A DNA stretch of 64,000 nt from Bacteroides sp. MSB163 (GTDB lineage Bacteria; Bacteroidota; Bacteroidia; Bacteroidales; Bacteroidaceae): positions 4,084,001 to 4,148,000 of the forward strand of contig NZ_CP143867.1 in the NCBI RefSeq assembly GCF_036416795.1. Reading direction: 5' to 3'. This document shows, in pieces, positions 17,450-26,266 of the stretch. Under the pieces are notes generated by a model. That model was not told the origin of the DNA and searched no databases. It saw only the letters and a program-made list of their open reading frames with translations. Positions within the stretch are counted from its first letter, which is position 1. Each line of letters opens with the position of its first letter. A program made the position numbers and the translations under genes.

Positions 17450-17466
17450 TTTTTCTTTATACTATG

Positions 17467-17474
17467 CAAATTTA
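17467..17474 (-). promoter_or_regulatory. -7 element of the PUL 1 regulator
   Basis: Reverse-strand TAAATTTG, 17 bp upstream of the ATG at 17449, implies a very short leader. Confidence 0.45.
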
Positions 17475-17517
17475 GGAAAAAATGTCGTCTTTTAGTATTA
17501 CTCGAATGAAAATATAA

Positions 17518-17579
17518 AATGAGATTCTATAAGATGAGAGAATAAAGTATAACTTCTCTATTTCTTATAGAATCTCATT
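17518..17579 (-). terminator. Terminator ending PUL 2 core operon
   Basis: A perfect 16-bp stem (17518-17533 with 17564-17579) encloses a second small stem (GAGAG/CTCTC-like). It is followed on the reverse strand by ATTTTATATTTTC and lies 20 bp past the lyase stop. It isolates PUL 2 from the PUL 1 regulator. Confidence 0.75.
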
Positions 17580-17599
17580 GGTACTGTTAACCTTTTCTT

Positions 17600-18985
17600 T
17601 TATTCGCGATACAGCATTAATGTTCCCCAACCCAATTGGTCGAACGCACCACTATTTGTGCCGTAACGGCTTCCACCATCCACACCACCTTCGGGACGCA
17701 TTTTGTCGGCAGCCATCTTGGCGTACTTGTAGCCACTGCCCAACTTCTTCACTTTGGCGTAGTGATTGTAGAGAATTTCCCATCCCGGACGGAGGTTGCC
17801 ACGACCGTTATCATCAGCTACGGCTGTATGTATAGTACCGTGATTCTTATCGGCGCAACTGCAATCAATGCAATATTCATAACGATTGAACGGCATCTGT
17901 TCTTTTGTTGTCAACCATGAACCGGCGGCATTCAACTGATCTGACCCGTTGCGTAGATTGAAGAGAGCTGTATACTCACCCATTTTCATTATTGCATTGT
18001 TTTTTGCGGCAAAGAAGTCGAGTTGAGTCACTGTTGGATTGCATTGGAAGAGGGTGTAGGCCATTTGACACAGATTAGCTGTTACAGCTATTGACATCAT
18101 GGCGTGTCCCTGGTCGCGACCGCTCTCCTGGTTTTGGGCTATTTCTTCTCCACTTCCCAATGGATCGGTGAAAGTGCCTTGAATGAGTTTGCCGATGTAG
18201 CCGTTGCCTGCTCCATTGTAGAAGTAGTTCACTATATAATTTACCATTTCGTCGTCTTCATTCAGGATACCGATGGCAAGGTACGAACACATATTCACTA
18301 AATCCCAGTTAGACCAGTAGTGATCGCTGCAAGTACCTTGATGACGTTTCATGAAGTCCAGGTTTTTGGGAGCAAAAACATCTTTCATCCATTTCTTGAA
18401 GGCGGTCAAATCGTTGGCTGCCCAACCTGCATAAGTTTGCATGATTTCACCTGCATTTGCGAAAGTATAACCTTGTGCACCTGCGGCAAGCATGTGATTG
18501 GAATCGTTTGAGGTTACTTCCTTGCACACCTTTACCCAAGCATTCATTATTTTGATGGAAGCATCGGCATATTTCGTATCGCCTGTCAGCTTCCACAACA
18601 ATGATAGTTGGTAGGCAGCGGCGGCATCGCGCATTGCATTGCTGTAGTTCTCATTCGTTCCCGTTCCTGTAGCATCACCACGTACTATCTTTTCGGTAGG
18701 CGTAGGAGTATAGGTAACATTTGTAAATTGGCTGCTCTTCAGCAGATTGAATTCATCCTTTACTGCCTGCGGTGCACTTCCGTTATCAAGCATCGTCTTC
18801 ACACGTGTAAAGTCGGCCTCGTTGAACATGGCGCAAGGGTGAGTGTAGGTGTATTTGGCTACTACTTCTTCATAAGGCATCTCCCAACTGTCGATGTCTG
18901 TTGTTCCGTCCTCGATTTCACTGGAACAGGCTGTGAAGCCTGTTACCAGTGAGAGACCTAATGCGAATATCAAATTCTTTTTCAT
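17600..18985 (-). CDS. Alginate lyase-superfamily polysaccharide lyase (PL38-like), lipoprotein
   Basis: The protein has 461 residues and a lipobox (GFTACSSE). The remainder is an alpha-toroid of the alginate-lyase superfamily (PF05426 type). Motifs that likely line the active site are DHYWSNWDLVN (N226) and ESGRDQGHAM (R290, Q292, H294), with NRYEYCIDC further on. The overall pattern is what I recall for PL38, a family founded on a Bacteroides cellulosilyticus glucuronan lyase. Lyases of this class cut uronic-acid polymers by beta-elimination. It is the last gene of the PUL 2 core operon, 25 bp after the Ig-like lipoprotein. A beta-glucuronan, alginate-like or other polyuronate substrate is inferred. 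Confidence 0.78.
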   Translation of the reverse strand: MKKNLIFALGLSLVTGFTACSSEIEDGTTDIDSWEMPYEEVVAKYTYTHPCAMFNEADFTRVKTMLDNGSAPQAVKDEFNLLKSSQFTNVTYTPTPTEKIVRGDATGTGTNENYSNAMRDAAAAYQLSLLWKLTGDTKYADASIKIMNAWVKVCKEVTSNDSNHMLAAGAQGYTFANAGEIMQTYAGWAANDLTAFKKWMKDVFAPKNLDFMKRHQGTCSDHYWSNWDLVNMCSYLAIGILNEDDEMVNYIVNYFYNGAGNGYIGKLIQGTFTDPLGSGEEIAQNQESGRDQGHAMMSIAVTANLCQMAYTLFQCNPTVTQLDFFAAKNNAIMKMGEYTALFNLRNGSDQLNAAGSWLTTKEQMPFNRYEYCIDCSCADKNHGTIHTAVADDNGRGNLRPGWEILYNHYAKVKKLGSGYKYAKMAADKMRPEGGVDGGSRYGTNSGAFDQLGWGTLMLYRE

Positions 18986-19010
18986 TGTGAGTATTCTTTA
19001 GAGTTGTATT

Positions 19011-20438
19011 TTAGTTTCCGGTTGCTATCTCCGCTTCTGCAAAGGCTTTCGCTTCGGCTATACTCTTGAATGTGCGAATCCAGTAAACCGTATATTGGCC
19101 GGTAGGCAGGTTCTCATTATAAATGTCCGCAACCTTGATTTGGAAGGTATTGGCTTCTACCACACCATTGCCTAATGCTGCATTGATAGACGGTACATCA
19201 TAGTATATCAGATTCGTACCATCACTCAGAAGTTCTCCGACATGGGCTCTACCGGCATTTCCGGACTTAGTTACCATGTCCAGTGTATATGCACCACCTT
19301 GTCCGATTCCTTTTCCGCCAACTGGCAATGTGGAACGCATGGCAAGTACCGGATAGTTGGAGAAATCAAGGTTGATGGGGACATTCCTGAAACTCAAGTC
19401 CGCACGCCTCATGGTAGCGTTTTGAGCACCGGCTGTAACCACCATTTTGCCGTCTTCTATCACATAGCTTGAGTAATTCTGTCCAATTTTCCAGCCATCG
19501 AAATTATTCTGGCCATCCCAAATCACCCAACCGCTTTCTACGGTTACAGATACGGAAGCCGTCTGGCCAGTTGCCTTACAAGTTGCTGTAATAGTAGCAG
19601 TTCCGAAGCCCTTCGGTGTTACAATACCCAAATCTACCGTAGCAATGTTTTCGTCGCTGGAAGTCCAGTCTACTGAACCTGTGGTAGCGTTGGCGGGTGT
19701 GTAAGTAACATCCAACTGAACCGGACCGCGAGAGATACAAAGCGGTTCTGTCAAAGCAGAGATAGAGACGCTTTCTACCGGAATGTACTCTTTGATATTC
19801 AGCTCATAAGAGGCGGATACGCCACTACGGTCGTGTGTGTAAGCTGTAATGATGGCCTTACCCGGTGTCAGGCAGTTTACTAAACCATTTTCTGATACTG
19901 TAGCGATGCTTGGGTTACTGCTTGCCCATGTCAGATAAGAATAGGTATGATTGGCCGGAAGGATGGATGCCTCCAATTGAATTCGGTCTGTCTCATAGAT
20001 ATCTTCTCCCTCTTTCGGATTGGTCAACATCATATCGGTAGCCTTTATGATTTCGGGTATTACATTGACCGTAACTGAAGCTGACGGACCAAAACCTATG
20101 GCGGGAGTCACACTAATGATGGCCGTACCTTCGGCTATACCGGTAATAGTACCTTGCTGTGAAACTTTGGCAACTGTTTCGTCGGTTGACTTCCAGATAA
20201 TGGAACGATCTTCCAGTTCTTTGGGAGCATCAATCGCAAAAACAATAGTAGAGTCCATGCCAATGGCAAGCGGCAGGTTCTCACTTACCTTGAATGTGAT
20301 GCCGTTGATCAGTTTGGCTTCGGGCATGGCAGGAGTAAATTCTTGATCCTTATCACATGCAGTCAGAGCCATGCAGGCCGCCAGCATCCCGATGGATGCC
20401 CGGCTCAAGCCTTGATATATAGAATTTCTATTCTTCAT
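19011..20438 (-). CDS. Surface lipoprotein with Big_2-type Ig repeats (SusE-position protein)
   Basis: This 475-residue lipoprotein has the lipobox CMALTACDKD. Three bacterial Ig-like (Big_2) repeats follow at about 45-130, 140-220 and 225-300, each with the W-S-S/T-x2-x2-A-T/K-V signature (WKSTDETVAKV, WASSNPSIATV, WTSSDENIATV). The C-terminal ~175 residues (WDGQNNFDGWKIGQNYSSYV onward) form a beta-sandwich like the DUF4979 or carbohydrate-binding modules seen at this position in PULs. It probably binds the polyuronate at the surface next to the SusCD complex. It is 36 bp downstream of susD and 25 bp upstream of the lyase. Confidence 0.75.
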   Translation of the reverse strand: MKNRNSIYQGLSRASIGMLAACMALTACDKDQEFTPAMPEAKLINGITFKVSENLPLAIGMDSTIVFAIDAPKELEDRSIIWKSTDETVAKVSQQGTITGIAEGTAIISVTPAIGFGPSASVTVNVIPEIIKATDMMLTNPKEGEDIYETDRIQLEASILPANHTYSYLTWASSNPSIATVSENGLVNCLTPGKAIITAYTHDRSGVSASYELNIKEYIPVESVSISALTEPLCISRGPVQLDVTYTPANATTGSVDWTSSDENIATVDLGIVTPKGFGTATITATCKATGQTASVSVTVESGWVIWDGQNNFDGWKIGQNYSSYVIEDGKMVVTAGAQNATMRRADLSFRNVPINLDFSNYPVLAMRSTLPVGGKGIGQGGAYTLDMVTKSGNAGRAHVGELLSDGTNLIYYDVPSINAALGNGVVEANTFQIKVADIYNENLPTGQYTVYWIRTFKSIAEAKAFAEAEIATGN

Positions 20439-20474
20439 GTTGTTATCTTCTTTTTATGAATGAAAAACATTGAT

Positions 20475-22190
20475 TTATTCTCCCCAACCCGGGTTCTGTT
20501 TCAGGTTCGGGTTCAATTGCAACTGGTCGGTAGGTAATGGGTAAAGATAGTGCTTATCTTCCCATTTACGTCCTGACTCCAGGATGATGAAACCGTCGCT
20601 GTTTCTTTCATTGGTAACGTTCGGCCATTTGTTCTGGAATTCCGTACCTGTCCATCTGATACCCAGGAAATCTTGCGGCATTTCCTTTTCAGCTGTCTTC
20701 CAACGCTTCAGATCGTCTATACGGAAGCCTTCGTTGAACAATTCAATGGTACGTTCACGGCGAATTTCAGTTCTCATATCCAGATCGTGAGTGCTGGCAA
20801 ATGTATTGGTCAGTTTGGGCATTTTGGTGTTGATGCGGCAACGAACCAAGTTGAGAGAGAGGTTCAGGTCTTCGTCAGAAATCTTTTCATCCCGTTCAAA
20901 TACTGCTTCGGCATAGTTCAGCAGAACTTCTGCGTAGCGAATAACGGGGTAGTCATAGCTTTCATAGGTGTCATTCACATAACGTTCGCAAGCCCATTTC
21001 TGGTTGTTGTAACCGCTTCCACTGGTAGGCACTAATCCCTTGATGGAAGCTGAAGCGCGGTCAACGGCATCACCTGTCCAGTTGACACGTGAGTTCAGGT
21101 TACTCCAGAAATATTCGTAAGGTTTGCACAGGGTATAAACCATACGGTTATCTCTATTCAGGTATTCGTCCAATATCTTTTGGTCTCCTTTATATACTTC
21201 AGATTTTTCAATAGGGAGTCCGTCCTGGCAGAGATACATTGCAGCAAATTTGTGAGAAATCATTTGGGCATTTGCCAAACACTCTTTCGTGATATTTGAA
21301 CCGATAGGAGCCAACGCTTCGTCATGACGGCGGGAGAAAATATACTCCGTATTGGCGCTTTTCTGCAATCCGGCCGGGTTACATTTCGTATCTTCCAGAA
21401 TGAACATATACTTCTGCGCGCTGTCGCCCAGGATAGCAGGTGCAAACAGAGAGAATGTTTTAGCATTGATCACTTCCTTTGCTGCATTTGCCGCAATGTC
21501 CAGCAAGTCTTTGCCTCGGGTTGTGTTGCCACGGAATTTCTGCCATGTTCCTTCGTAGAGCGCTACACGGGAAAGCATTGCCCAGGCGCCTTCGCGACCT
21601 ACACGTCCTTTTTCCACTGTGGAAGTGACGGGAAGTAATTCGGCGGCATCTTTCAAATCCTGAATGATGAGGTCGGCTACTTCGCTGCGGTCGTTGCGTG
21701 CTGCTTGCATTTCGGGAGCGGTAACATCAATCGGTGTAGTGACTACTATGACATTTCCAAAAAGCTGCAACAGGTCAAAGTAGCAGTAAGCGCGGAAAAA
21801 CTTGGCTTCACCGATATATTGTGCGATGTCACTCTGATTTGCAAAACTCTCTGCTTTCTGCAAGAGGATATTGGTGCGACGGATGCGATTGTATGCATCG
21901 GTATAGTTACCGTCGGAAGCCGGTATGCTGTTGGTTCCGTTAGCAAATACATTCTTGCTGCCTTTGTCCATGATAAGGTCGGAACGCTTATCGGAGTGGG
22001 GGGCATCGTAGACGCTGTTTTTGAAATCGCGTGTCCAGCCATAGAACTGATTGGAGAACAACTTGAAGTCTGTAGCAGTCTGCCAATAGTTACCATCGGC
22101 AATCTGGTCTTTCGGATCCAGGTCGAGACAGGAATGTAACATACATCCTATTGCCAGTATCAAGATAGATTTAATTGTATATTTTTTCAT
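20475..22190 (-). CDS. SusD-family outer-membrane glycan-binding lipoprotein (PUL 2)
   Basis: The start is taken at the ATG at 22190 (MKKYTIKSILILAIGCMLHSC), four codons inside a longer frame that opens with TTG. This leaves 12 bp after the susC stop. The 571-residue protein has lipobox GCMLHSC and SusD features: FFRAYCYFDLLQLFGNVIVV, NRDNRMVYTLC, YPVIRYAEVLLNYAEAVFER, RRERTIELFNEGFRIDDLKRW, and the terminus LPTDQLQLNPNLKQNPGW. It is the surface glycan-binding partner of the SusC encoded just upstream. Confidence 0.93.
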   Translation of the reverse strand: MKKYTIKSILILAIGCMLHSCLDLDPKDQIADGNYWQTATDFKLFSNQFYGWTRDFKNSVYDAPHSDKRSDLIMDKGSKNVFANGTNSIPASDGNYTDAYNRIRRTNILLQKAESFANQSDIAQYIGEAKFFRAYCYFDLLQLFGNVIVVTTPIDVTAPEMQAARNDRSEVADLIIQDLKDAAELLPVTSTVEKGRVGREGAWAMLSRVALYEGTWQKFRGNTTRGKDLLDIAANAAKEVINAKTFSLFAPAILGDSAQKYMFILEDTKCNPAGLQKSANTEYIFSRRHDEALAPIGSNITKECLANAQMISHKFAAMYLCQDGLPIEKSEVYKGDQKILDEYLNRDNRMVYTLCKPYEYFWSNLNSRVNWTGDAVDRASASIKGLVPTSGSGYNNQKWACERYVNDTYESYDYPVIRYAEVLLNYAEAVFERDEKISDEDLNLSLNLVRCRINTKMPKLTNTFASTHDLDMRTEIRRERTIELFNEGFRIDDLKRWKTAEKEMPQDFLGIRWTGTEFQNKWPNVTNERNSDGFIILESGRKWEDKHYLYPLPTDQLQLNPNLKQNPGWGE

Positions 22191-22202
22191 TTTTGTCTTC
22201 AA

Positions 22203-25200
22203 TTAAAAGGTTAAATTCAATCCAAAAGTTACAGTGCGCAGGAAAGGGTATCGCTTGGAGTTGTCCACTTTACGGTTTGCTTCCGGATCCCATCCATCGT
22301 TAATTTTGCTGTGTTCCCACAAATCGCTACCTGTTACATATACACGTGCCTTACTCAATATTTTTGTTCTGGCAAGCAGGGAAGCCGGAAGCGAATAACC
22401 CAAAGTTACATTTTTCAAGCGCAAATATGCACCGTCTTCTACCGACCATGAAGAACATTGGTAGTTGTAGTTGTTAAGTTCGGACTGGTTGGTCAGTGCA
22501 GGGAAGAACGCACCCGGATTATCCGGAGACCATGTGTTGCCTATATGCTGGTCGCTCGTGTTCAGATAAACGGCACGCATCGGAATTCTCCATGTACTCT
22601 CCTCACGCCAGATGGTGCGTTTGCCCGCGCCCTGGAAAACGATGGCAAGGTCAAAACCATTCCACTCCAGACCTGCATTGATAGAGAATTGTACTTTAGG
22701 ATCATCTGTACCCAGGTAAACAAAATCTTCTTCTGTCAGCTTGCCATCCTTATTTACATCTTCGAACATGTTATCGCCAAGGCGCAGGTTGTTGAGTGTA
22801 CCGATGGTACTGGTATTTTTATACTTATCCACATACTTTTTCAGTTGCTCTTCTGTCTGTATCTTACCGCAGTAACGGAGACCGAATACAGAGTTCAGAG
22901 GATATCCTTCACGGTCGGAGCGTACACCTGCTTTGATGGCTCCACTACCACCGTTATCCACTAATTCGTTGGTAGTGTAGGTAAAAGTACCGCCGATATG
23001 ATAGTTTACTTTTCCAATCTTATCCGACCAGTTGATCATACCTTCCCAACCGTGTGCCTTGAATGCACCGTAATTTGCCGTGGGAGCCTTGTCACCCAGA
23101 ATACCCGGATAGATTACGTCGATCAACATATTGTCACTCTTCTTCCAGAAGATTTCTGCCGTACCCGTCAGGCGGTTACGCAAGAACCCGAAATCAAGAC
23201 CAAGATTATAATTATGGATGCGTTCCCATGTACGGTCAGTACTCGGCAACTTACCGTTAGTGTCTACATAAGAGATTTTTCCATTGCCTATCAATGCACC
23301 GCCACTGGGGGTGAAGTTGTATAACTGTGCACCGTCATAGCGGTCAACGCCACTCTGATTACCTACGCTACCGTAAGAAGCTCTCAGCTTCAGTTCGTCT
23401 ACAAATGTCAGATTCTTCATGAATGCTTCTTCCGAAATTCTCCATCCGGCAGAAGTACCCCAGTAGAATACCCAACGGTTTTCGGGCTGGAATTTGGAAG
23501 AACCGTCATAACGTCCCTGTGCTTCCAACATGTATTTAGAACGATAATTGTAGTTGATACGGCCAAAGTAAGACATTACAGCCTCTTGCCATTTGGATGA
23601 TTTGTCGTCACCATTCTTCAGGTAAACAACATCCTTTGTGCTATTGGGGATTTCCAGTGAGGGCAGTATACCTTCTGTATAGAGGAAAGTACCTTCATAC
23701 TCTTTCAGGTTATATTGCGAACCTACCATCACTTTTACATCGTGGACATCGGCAAAGATATGTGACCAGTCGATGTGTCCGGACAATGAGTAAAAGTCAG
23801 TACGTGAATTGGATTTGGAATATGAACTCTTGTCCTCTGTCGGATTGCTGCGAACCACGCGGTCACCTGCATAGTTATACCAATCAATCGCTTTACTTTG
23901 TTTATCACGGATGGCTGTTGATGTATTATAACCGGCCGTTACAGAAGCTGTCAGGTTTTTCAGGATGGAATATCTGAATGTCTCGCTGATGTTGATGGCG
24001 GACACTTTCAGCTTGTTGTCACCGCCCAATTCACAATACCAGTTGGGTGCACCCCATGTTCCCCATGCATAAGGTTTGCCATTAGCTGTAGCAGATGGGA
24101 AACCCGGTTGCTGTGAGTTGGTGGTCAGCGCCGAACCAATTTGTGTGGGTGCCACTTGATCCTGGCGGTTGTAAGCAATTACCGACTCAATAGAAGCGCG
24201 GTCAGACAGTTTAAAGGTATTTGTCAAGCGCAGGTTGTAACGGTTGTTATTGTTGTTACCCCATTTCAAGTTACTGTCATCATACATATAGCCTAAAGAC
24301 AGACGGTACTTTGAGGCATCCGAGCCACCTGCTATGGCAAGTTCGTGTTGCGTGGAAGCGGCTGTTCCCCACATGATATCCTGCCAGTTGGTATCGAAAA
24401 ATACAAAGTCCGCTACGTCCGTGAAGGCATTTCCAAAGGGATTCGTAGTATGGTCAAGATTGATATACTGATTTTTATACGCCAATGCTAGTTTTGCATA
24501 ACGCATCCAGGTATCATCGTCACCGTAACCGTCATTGGTACGTGCATCTATCACGGAGGAAGCCCATTGCTCCAGGCTCATCAGATGAGGAGACAGACCG
24601 ATAAACTTACTTGTTACCGAACCGCTATAGTCTACCTGCACCTTGCCTGCCTGGGCTTTCTTGGTAGTTACCAATACTACACCACCGGCAGCTTTACTAC
24701 CGTAGATGGAAGCCGAAGCATCTTTCAAGAAATTGATAGACTCAATATCGGAGGGATTCAACAGACGTAGCTCGTTTACACTTTCATATTCCACCCCGTC
24801 GATAATGACTAATGGGCTGGTCGTGTTTTTTGAAACTGCACCGCGCAGACTCATGTTCCAGCTTTCATCGCCCGGGGCTGTAGAATTACGTGTGATAATG
24901 ACACCGGGAACCTGGCCTTGCAATGCCTGTACCGGACTGGACATTGTTCCTTTATTCTCTAACATCTTCTGATTCACCACTGTTACCGAACCGGTCATTG
25001 TAGCTTTCTTTTGTGTACCGTAGCCCACAACCACCACCTCGTCCAGCATTTCCGAATCTTCTGTCAAAACCACTTTCAGATTGGTTTCATTTCCTTTTAC
25101 CACAATCTCCTGTGACTTATAGCCTATAAATGAAACCACTAAAGTCCCTTTTGCATTACTCAGACTGAAATTACCGTCAATATCGGTAATGCAACCGTTC

Positions 25201-25409
25201 GTGGTGCCTTTCACCATAATGTTGGCACCAATAATGGGTTCACCGGTAGCATCCACTACGGTACCTTTTACTGTACCGGTCTGCATAATGGCTTGTACCT
25301 CATTTACATTGGCAAAAGCCTGCTGCGGGCTACCTACACAGAGTGCAGATGCCATTGCTGCTGAGAATAAAATTCTTTTCGATGAGAATTTCAGAAATTC
25401 ATTCCTCAT
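22203..25409 (-). CDS. SusC-family TonB-dependent outer-membrane transporter (PUL 2)
   Basis: The protein has 1068 residues. A signal peptide (ending near AFANVNE) is followed by a carboxypeptidase-regulatory-like domain (VKGTVVDATGEPIIGANIMV), the TonB box region LDEVVVVGYGTQKKATMTG, the plug (VPGVIITRNSTAPGDE, FLKDASASIYGSKAAGGVVL) and a barrel ending RTVTFGLNLTF. It imports glycan fragments released at the surface, with SusD as lid. It is the first structural gene after the sigma gene, 46 bp away, and has the same AT-rich leader as the first gene of PUL 1. Confidence 0.95.
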   Translation of the reverse strand: MRNEFLKFSSKRILFSAAMASALCVGSPQQAFANVNEVQAIMQTGTVKGTVVDATGEPIIGANIMVKGTTNGCITDIDGNFSLSNAKGTLVVSFIGYKSQEIVVKGNETNLKVVLTEDSEMLDEVVVVGYGTQKKATMTGSVTVVNQKMLENKGTMSSPVQALQGQVPGVIITRNSTAPGDESWNMSLRGAVSKNTTSPLVIIDGVEYESVNELRLLNPSDIESINFLKDASASIYGSKAAGGVVLVTTKKAQAGKVQVDYSGSVTSKFIGLSPHLMSLEQWASSVIDARTNDGYGDDDTWMRYAKLALAYKNQYINLDHTTNPFGNAFTDVADFVFFDTNWQDIMWGTAASTQHELAIAGGSDASKYRLSLGYMYDDSNLKWGNNNNNRYNLRLTNTFKLSDRASIESVIAYNRQDQVAPTQIGSALTTNSQQPGFPSATANGKPYAWGTWGAPNWYCELGGDNKLKVSAINISETFRYSILKNLTASVTAGYNTSTAIRDKQSKAIDWYNYAGDRVVRSNPTEDKSSYSKSNSRTDFYSLSGHIDWSHIFADVHDVKVMVGSQYNLKEYEGTFLYTEGILPSLEIPNSTKDVVYLKNGDDKSSKWQEAVMSYFGRINYNYRSKYMLEAQGRYDGSSKFQPENRWVFYWGTSAGWRISEEAFMKNLTFVDELKLRASYGSVGNQSGVDRYDGAQLYNFTPSGGALIGNGKISYVDTNGKLPSTDRTWERIHNYNLGLDFGFLRNRLTGTAEIFWKKSDNMLIDVIYPGILGDKAPTANYGAFKAHGWEGMINWSDKIGKVNYHIGGTFTYTTNELVDNGGSGAIKAGVRSDREGYPLNSVFGLRYCGKIQTEEQLKKYVDKYKNTSTIGTLNNLRLGDNMFEDVNKDGKLTEEDFVYLGTDDPKVQFSINAGLEWNGFDLAIVFQGAGKRTIWREESTWRIPMRAVYLNTSDQHIGNTWSPDNPGAFFPALTNQSELNNYNYQCSSWSVEDGAYLRLKNVTLGYSLPASLLARTKILSKARVYVTGSDLWEHSKINDGWDPEANRKVDNSKRYPFLRTVTFGLNLTF

Positions 25410-25461
25410 AATTTATAAATTTAAAATTAACACTATTATTTCGATTGTAATCTAATTAGAT
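25410..25461 (-). promoter_or_regulatory. Conserved leader between sigma gene and PUL 2 susC
   Basis: This region contains the palindrome ATCTAATTAGAT (25450-25461), which overlaps the sigma stop codon, and downstream GTGTTAATTTTAAATTTATA. Both are shared with 13905-13951, while the few bases between them differ in length and sequence. No TAnnTTTG box is present. Confidence 0.5.
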
Positions 25462-25971
25462 ACATTGTTTCATATATTCACGTATTTCCTTCCGGCTGAT
25501 AAACAAATGGTTTTCGACCGTACGGCGTGAAAGGTTCAATTTGGCGGAAATTTCCGATGAGGATTTATCCTCAAAACGGTTCATGATATAAATCTTTCTG
25601 CGTTGTTCCGGAAGAGTGCGCAGTTTGCGCTTTTCACAAGCTAGTAAATCATTGGCAATAATTTGGTTTTCCGTTTCATTGGTACAGGTCGTTGCATGAT
25701 CATATATATAAGATGTTATTTCTTGCTTCTTATAGTGACGGCGCAAGTAGTCGTTCACCAGATTGCGGGATATGGTGTAAATGAAAAACTTTACAGTGTC
25801 CGGGCGGAGCATTTGCTTATAGTCCATTAAACGCAGAAATACATCTTGGGCTATGTCTTCAGCTTCCTCTTTATTGTTTATCCTATAACATATATAGAGA
25901 TAGACGGAGCGGTGGTAACTCGTATAAGAGTCAGCTATCAATTGAACGGATGTCATCTTTTTGTTTTCCAT
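25456..25971 (-). CDS. ECF-type RNA polymerase sigma factor (PUL 2)
   Basis: This 171-residue paralogue of the PUL 1 sigma factor has the same length. Region 2 reads AEDIAQDVFLRLMDYKQML and ISRNLVNDYLRRHYKKQE. Region 4 reads LPEQRRKIYIMNRFEDKSSS and LNLSRRTVENHLFISRKEI. The block from DVFLRLMDYKQML through QEITSYIYDHA is almost unchanged between the two, while the ends and the DNA-recognition helix differ (SISPRTVENHL versus NLSRRTVENHL). There is no anti-sigma gene nearby. It probably directs expression of the PUL 2 operon downstream. Its promoter is at 26013-26043. Confidence 0.88.
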   Translation of the reverse strand: MENKKMTSVQLIADSYTSYHRSVYLYICYRINNKEEAEDIAQDVFLRLMDYKQMLRPDTVKFFIYTISRNLVNDYLRRHYKKQEITSYIYDHATTCTNETENQIIANDLLACEKRKLRTLPEQRRKIYIMNRFEDKSSSEISAKLNLSRRTVENHLFISRKEIREYMKQCI

Positions 25972-26012
25972 GCTTCAGACTTTGGTTACGTTTTACGTTA
26001 GCTTTACGATTG

Positions 26013-26043
26013 CAAATATAAAAGGTAAAAAACGGAAAACAAT
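26013..26043 (-). promoter_or_regulatory. Promoter of the PUL 2 sigma gene
   Basis: Reverse-strand -7 TATATTTG (26013-26020), a 19-bp spacer and -33 ATTG (26040-26043) are present, 41 bp upstream of the sigma start. Confidence 0.55.
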
Positions 26044-26122
26044 TTTTTATAGTGCTTAACAAATCTCATCTCATTAACTTAGACTGAAAACTAATTAATT
26101 TGTTGTAATATAGCTGTTTAAG

Positions 26123-26161
26123 AATTTGAGACTCGTAGTATCAACTAATAATTTGAGACTC
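26123..26161 (-). repeat. Direct repeat upstream of the sigma promoter
   Basis: AATTTGAGACTC occurs at 26123-26134 and 26150-26161, a 27-bp period. The pair sits 80-120 bp upstream of the -33 element of the PUL 2 sigma gene. Two spaced direct repeats are what an AraC-type dimer would bind, so this is a candidate site for the neighbouring regulator. No copy was seen upstream of the PUL 1 sigma gene. Confidence 0.5.
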
Positions 26162-26198
26162 CGGGGTGAATTGGACGGAAAATCTGATGCAACAAAAA

Positions 26199-26234
26199 CG
26201 CACTTATCTTTCAATGTGCTGAAAGTTAAGTGCG
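26199..26234 (-). terminator. Intrinsic terminator of the PUL 2 regulator gene
   Basis: A 15-bp stem with one mismatch (26199-26213 with 26220-26234, CGCACTTATCTTTCA) has a 6-nt loop and is followed on the reverse strand by TTTTTGTTG. It starts 32 bp past the regulator stop. Confidence 0.75.
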
Positions 26235-26266
26235 GAAAATGATAGAGTATATCTTAATATTATAAG

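Noticed and set aside
21705..22139. 144-codon open frame on the plus strand
   Set aside because: It is antisense to the SusD gene of PUL 2. The SusD motifs on the other strand explain the conservation.
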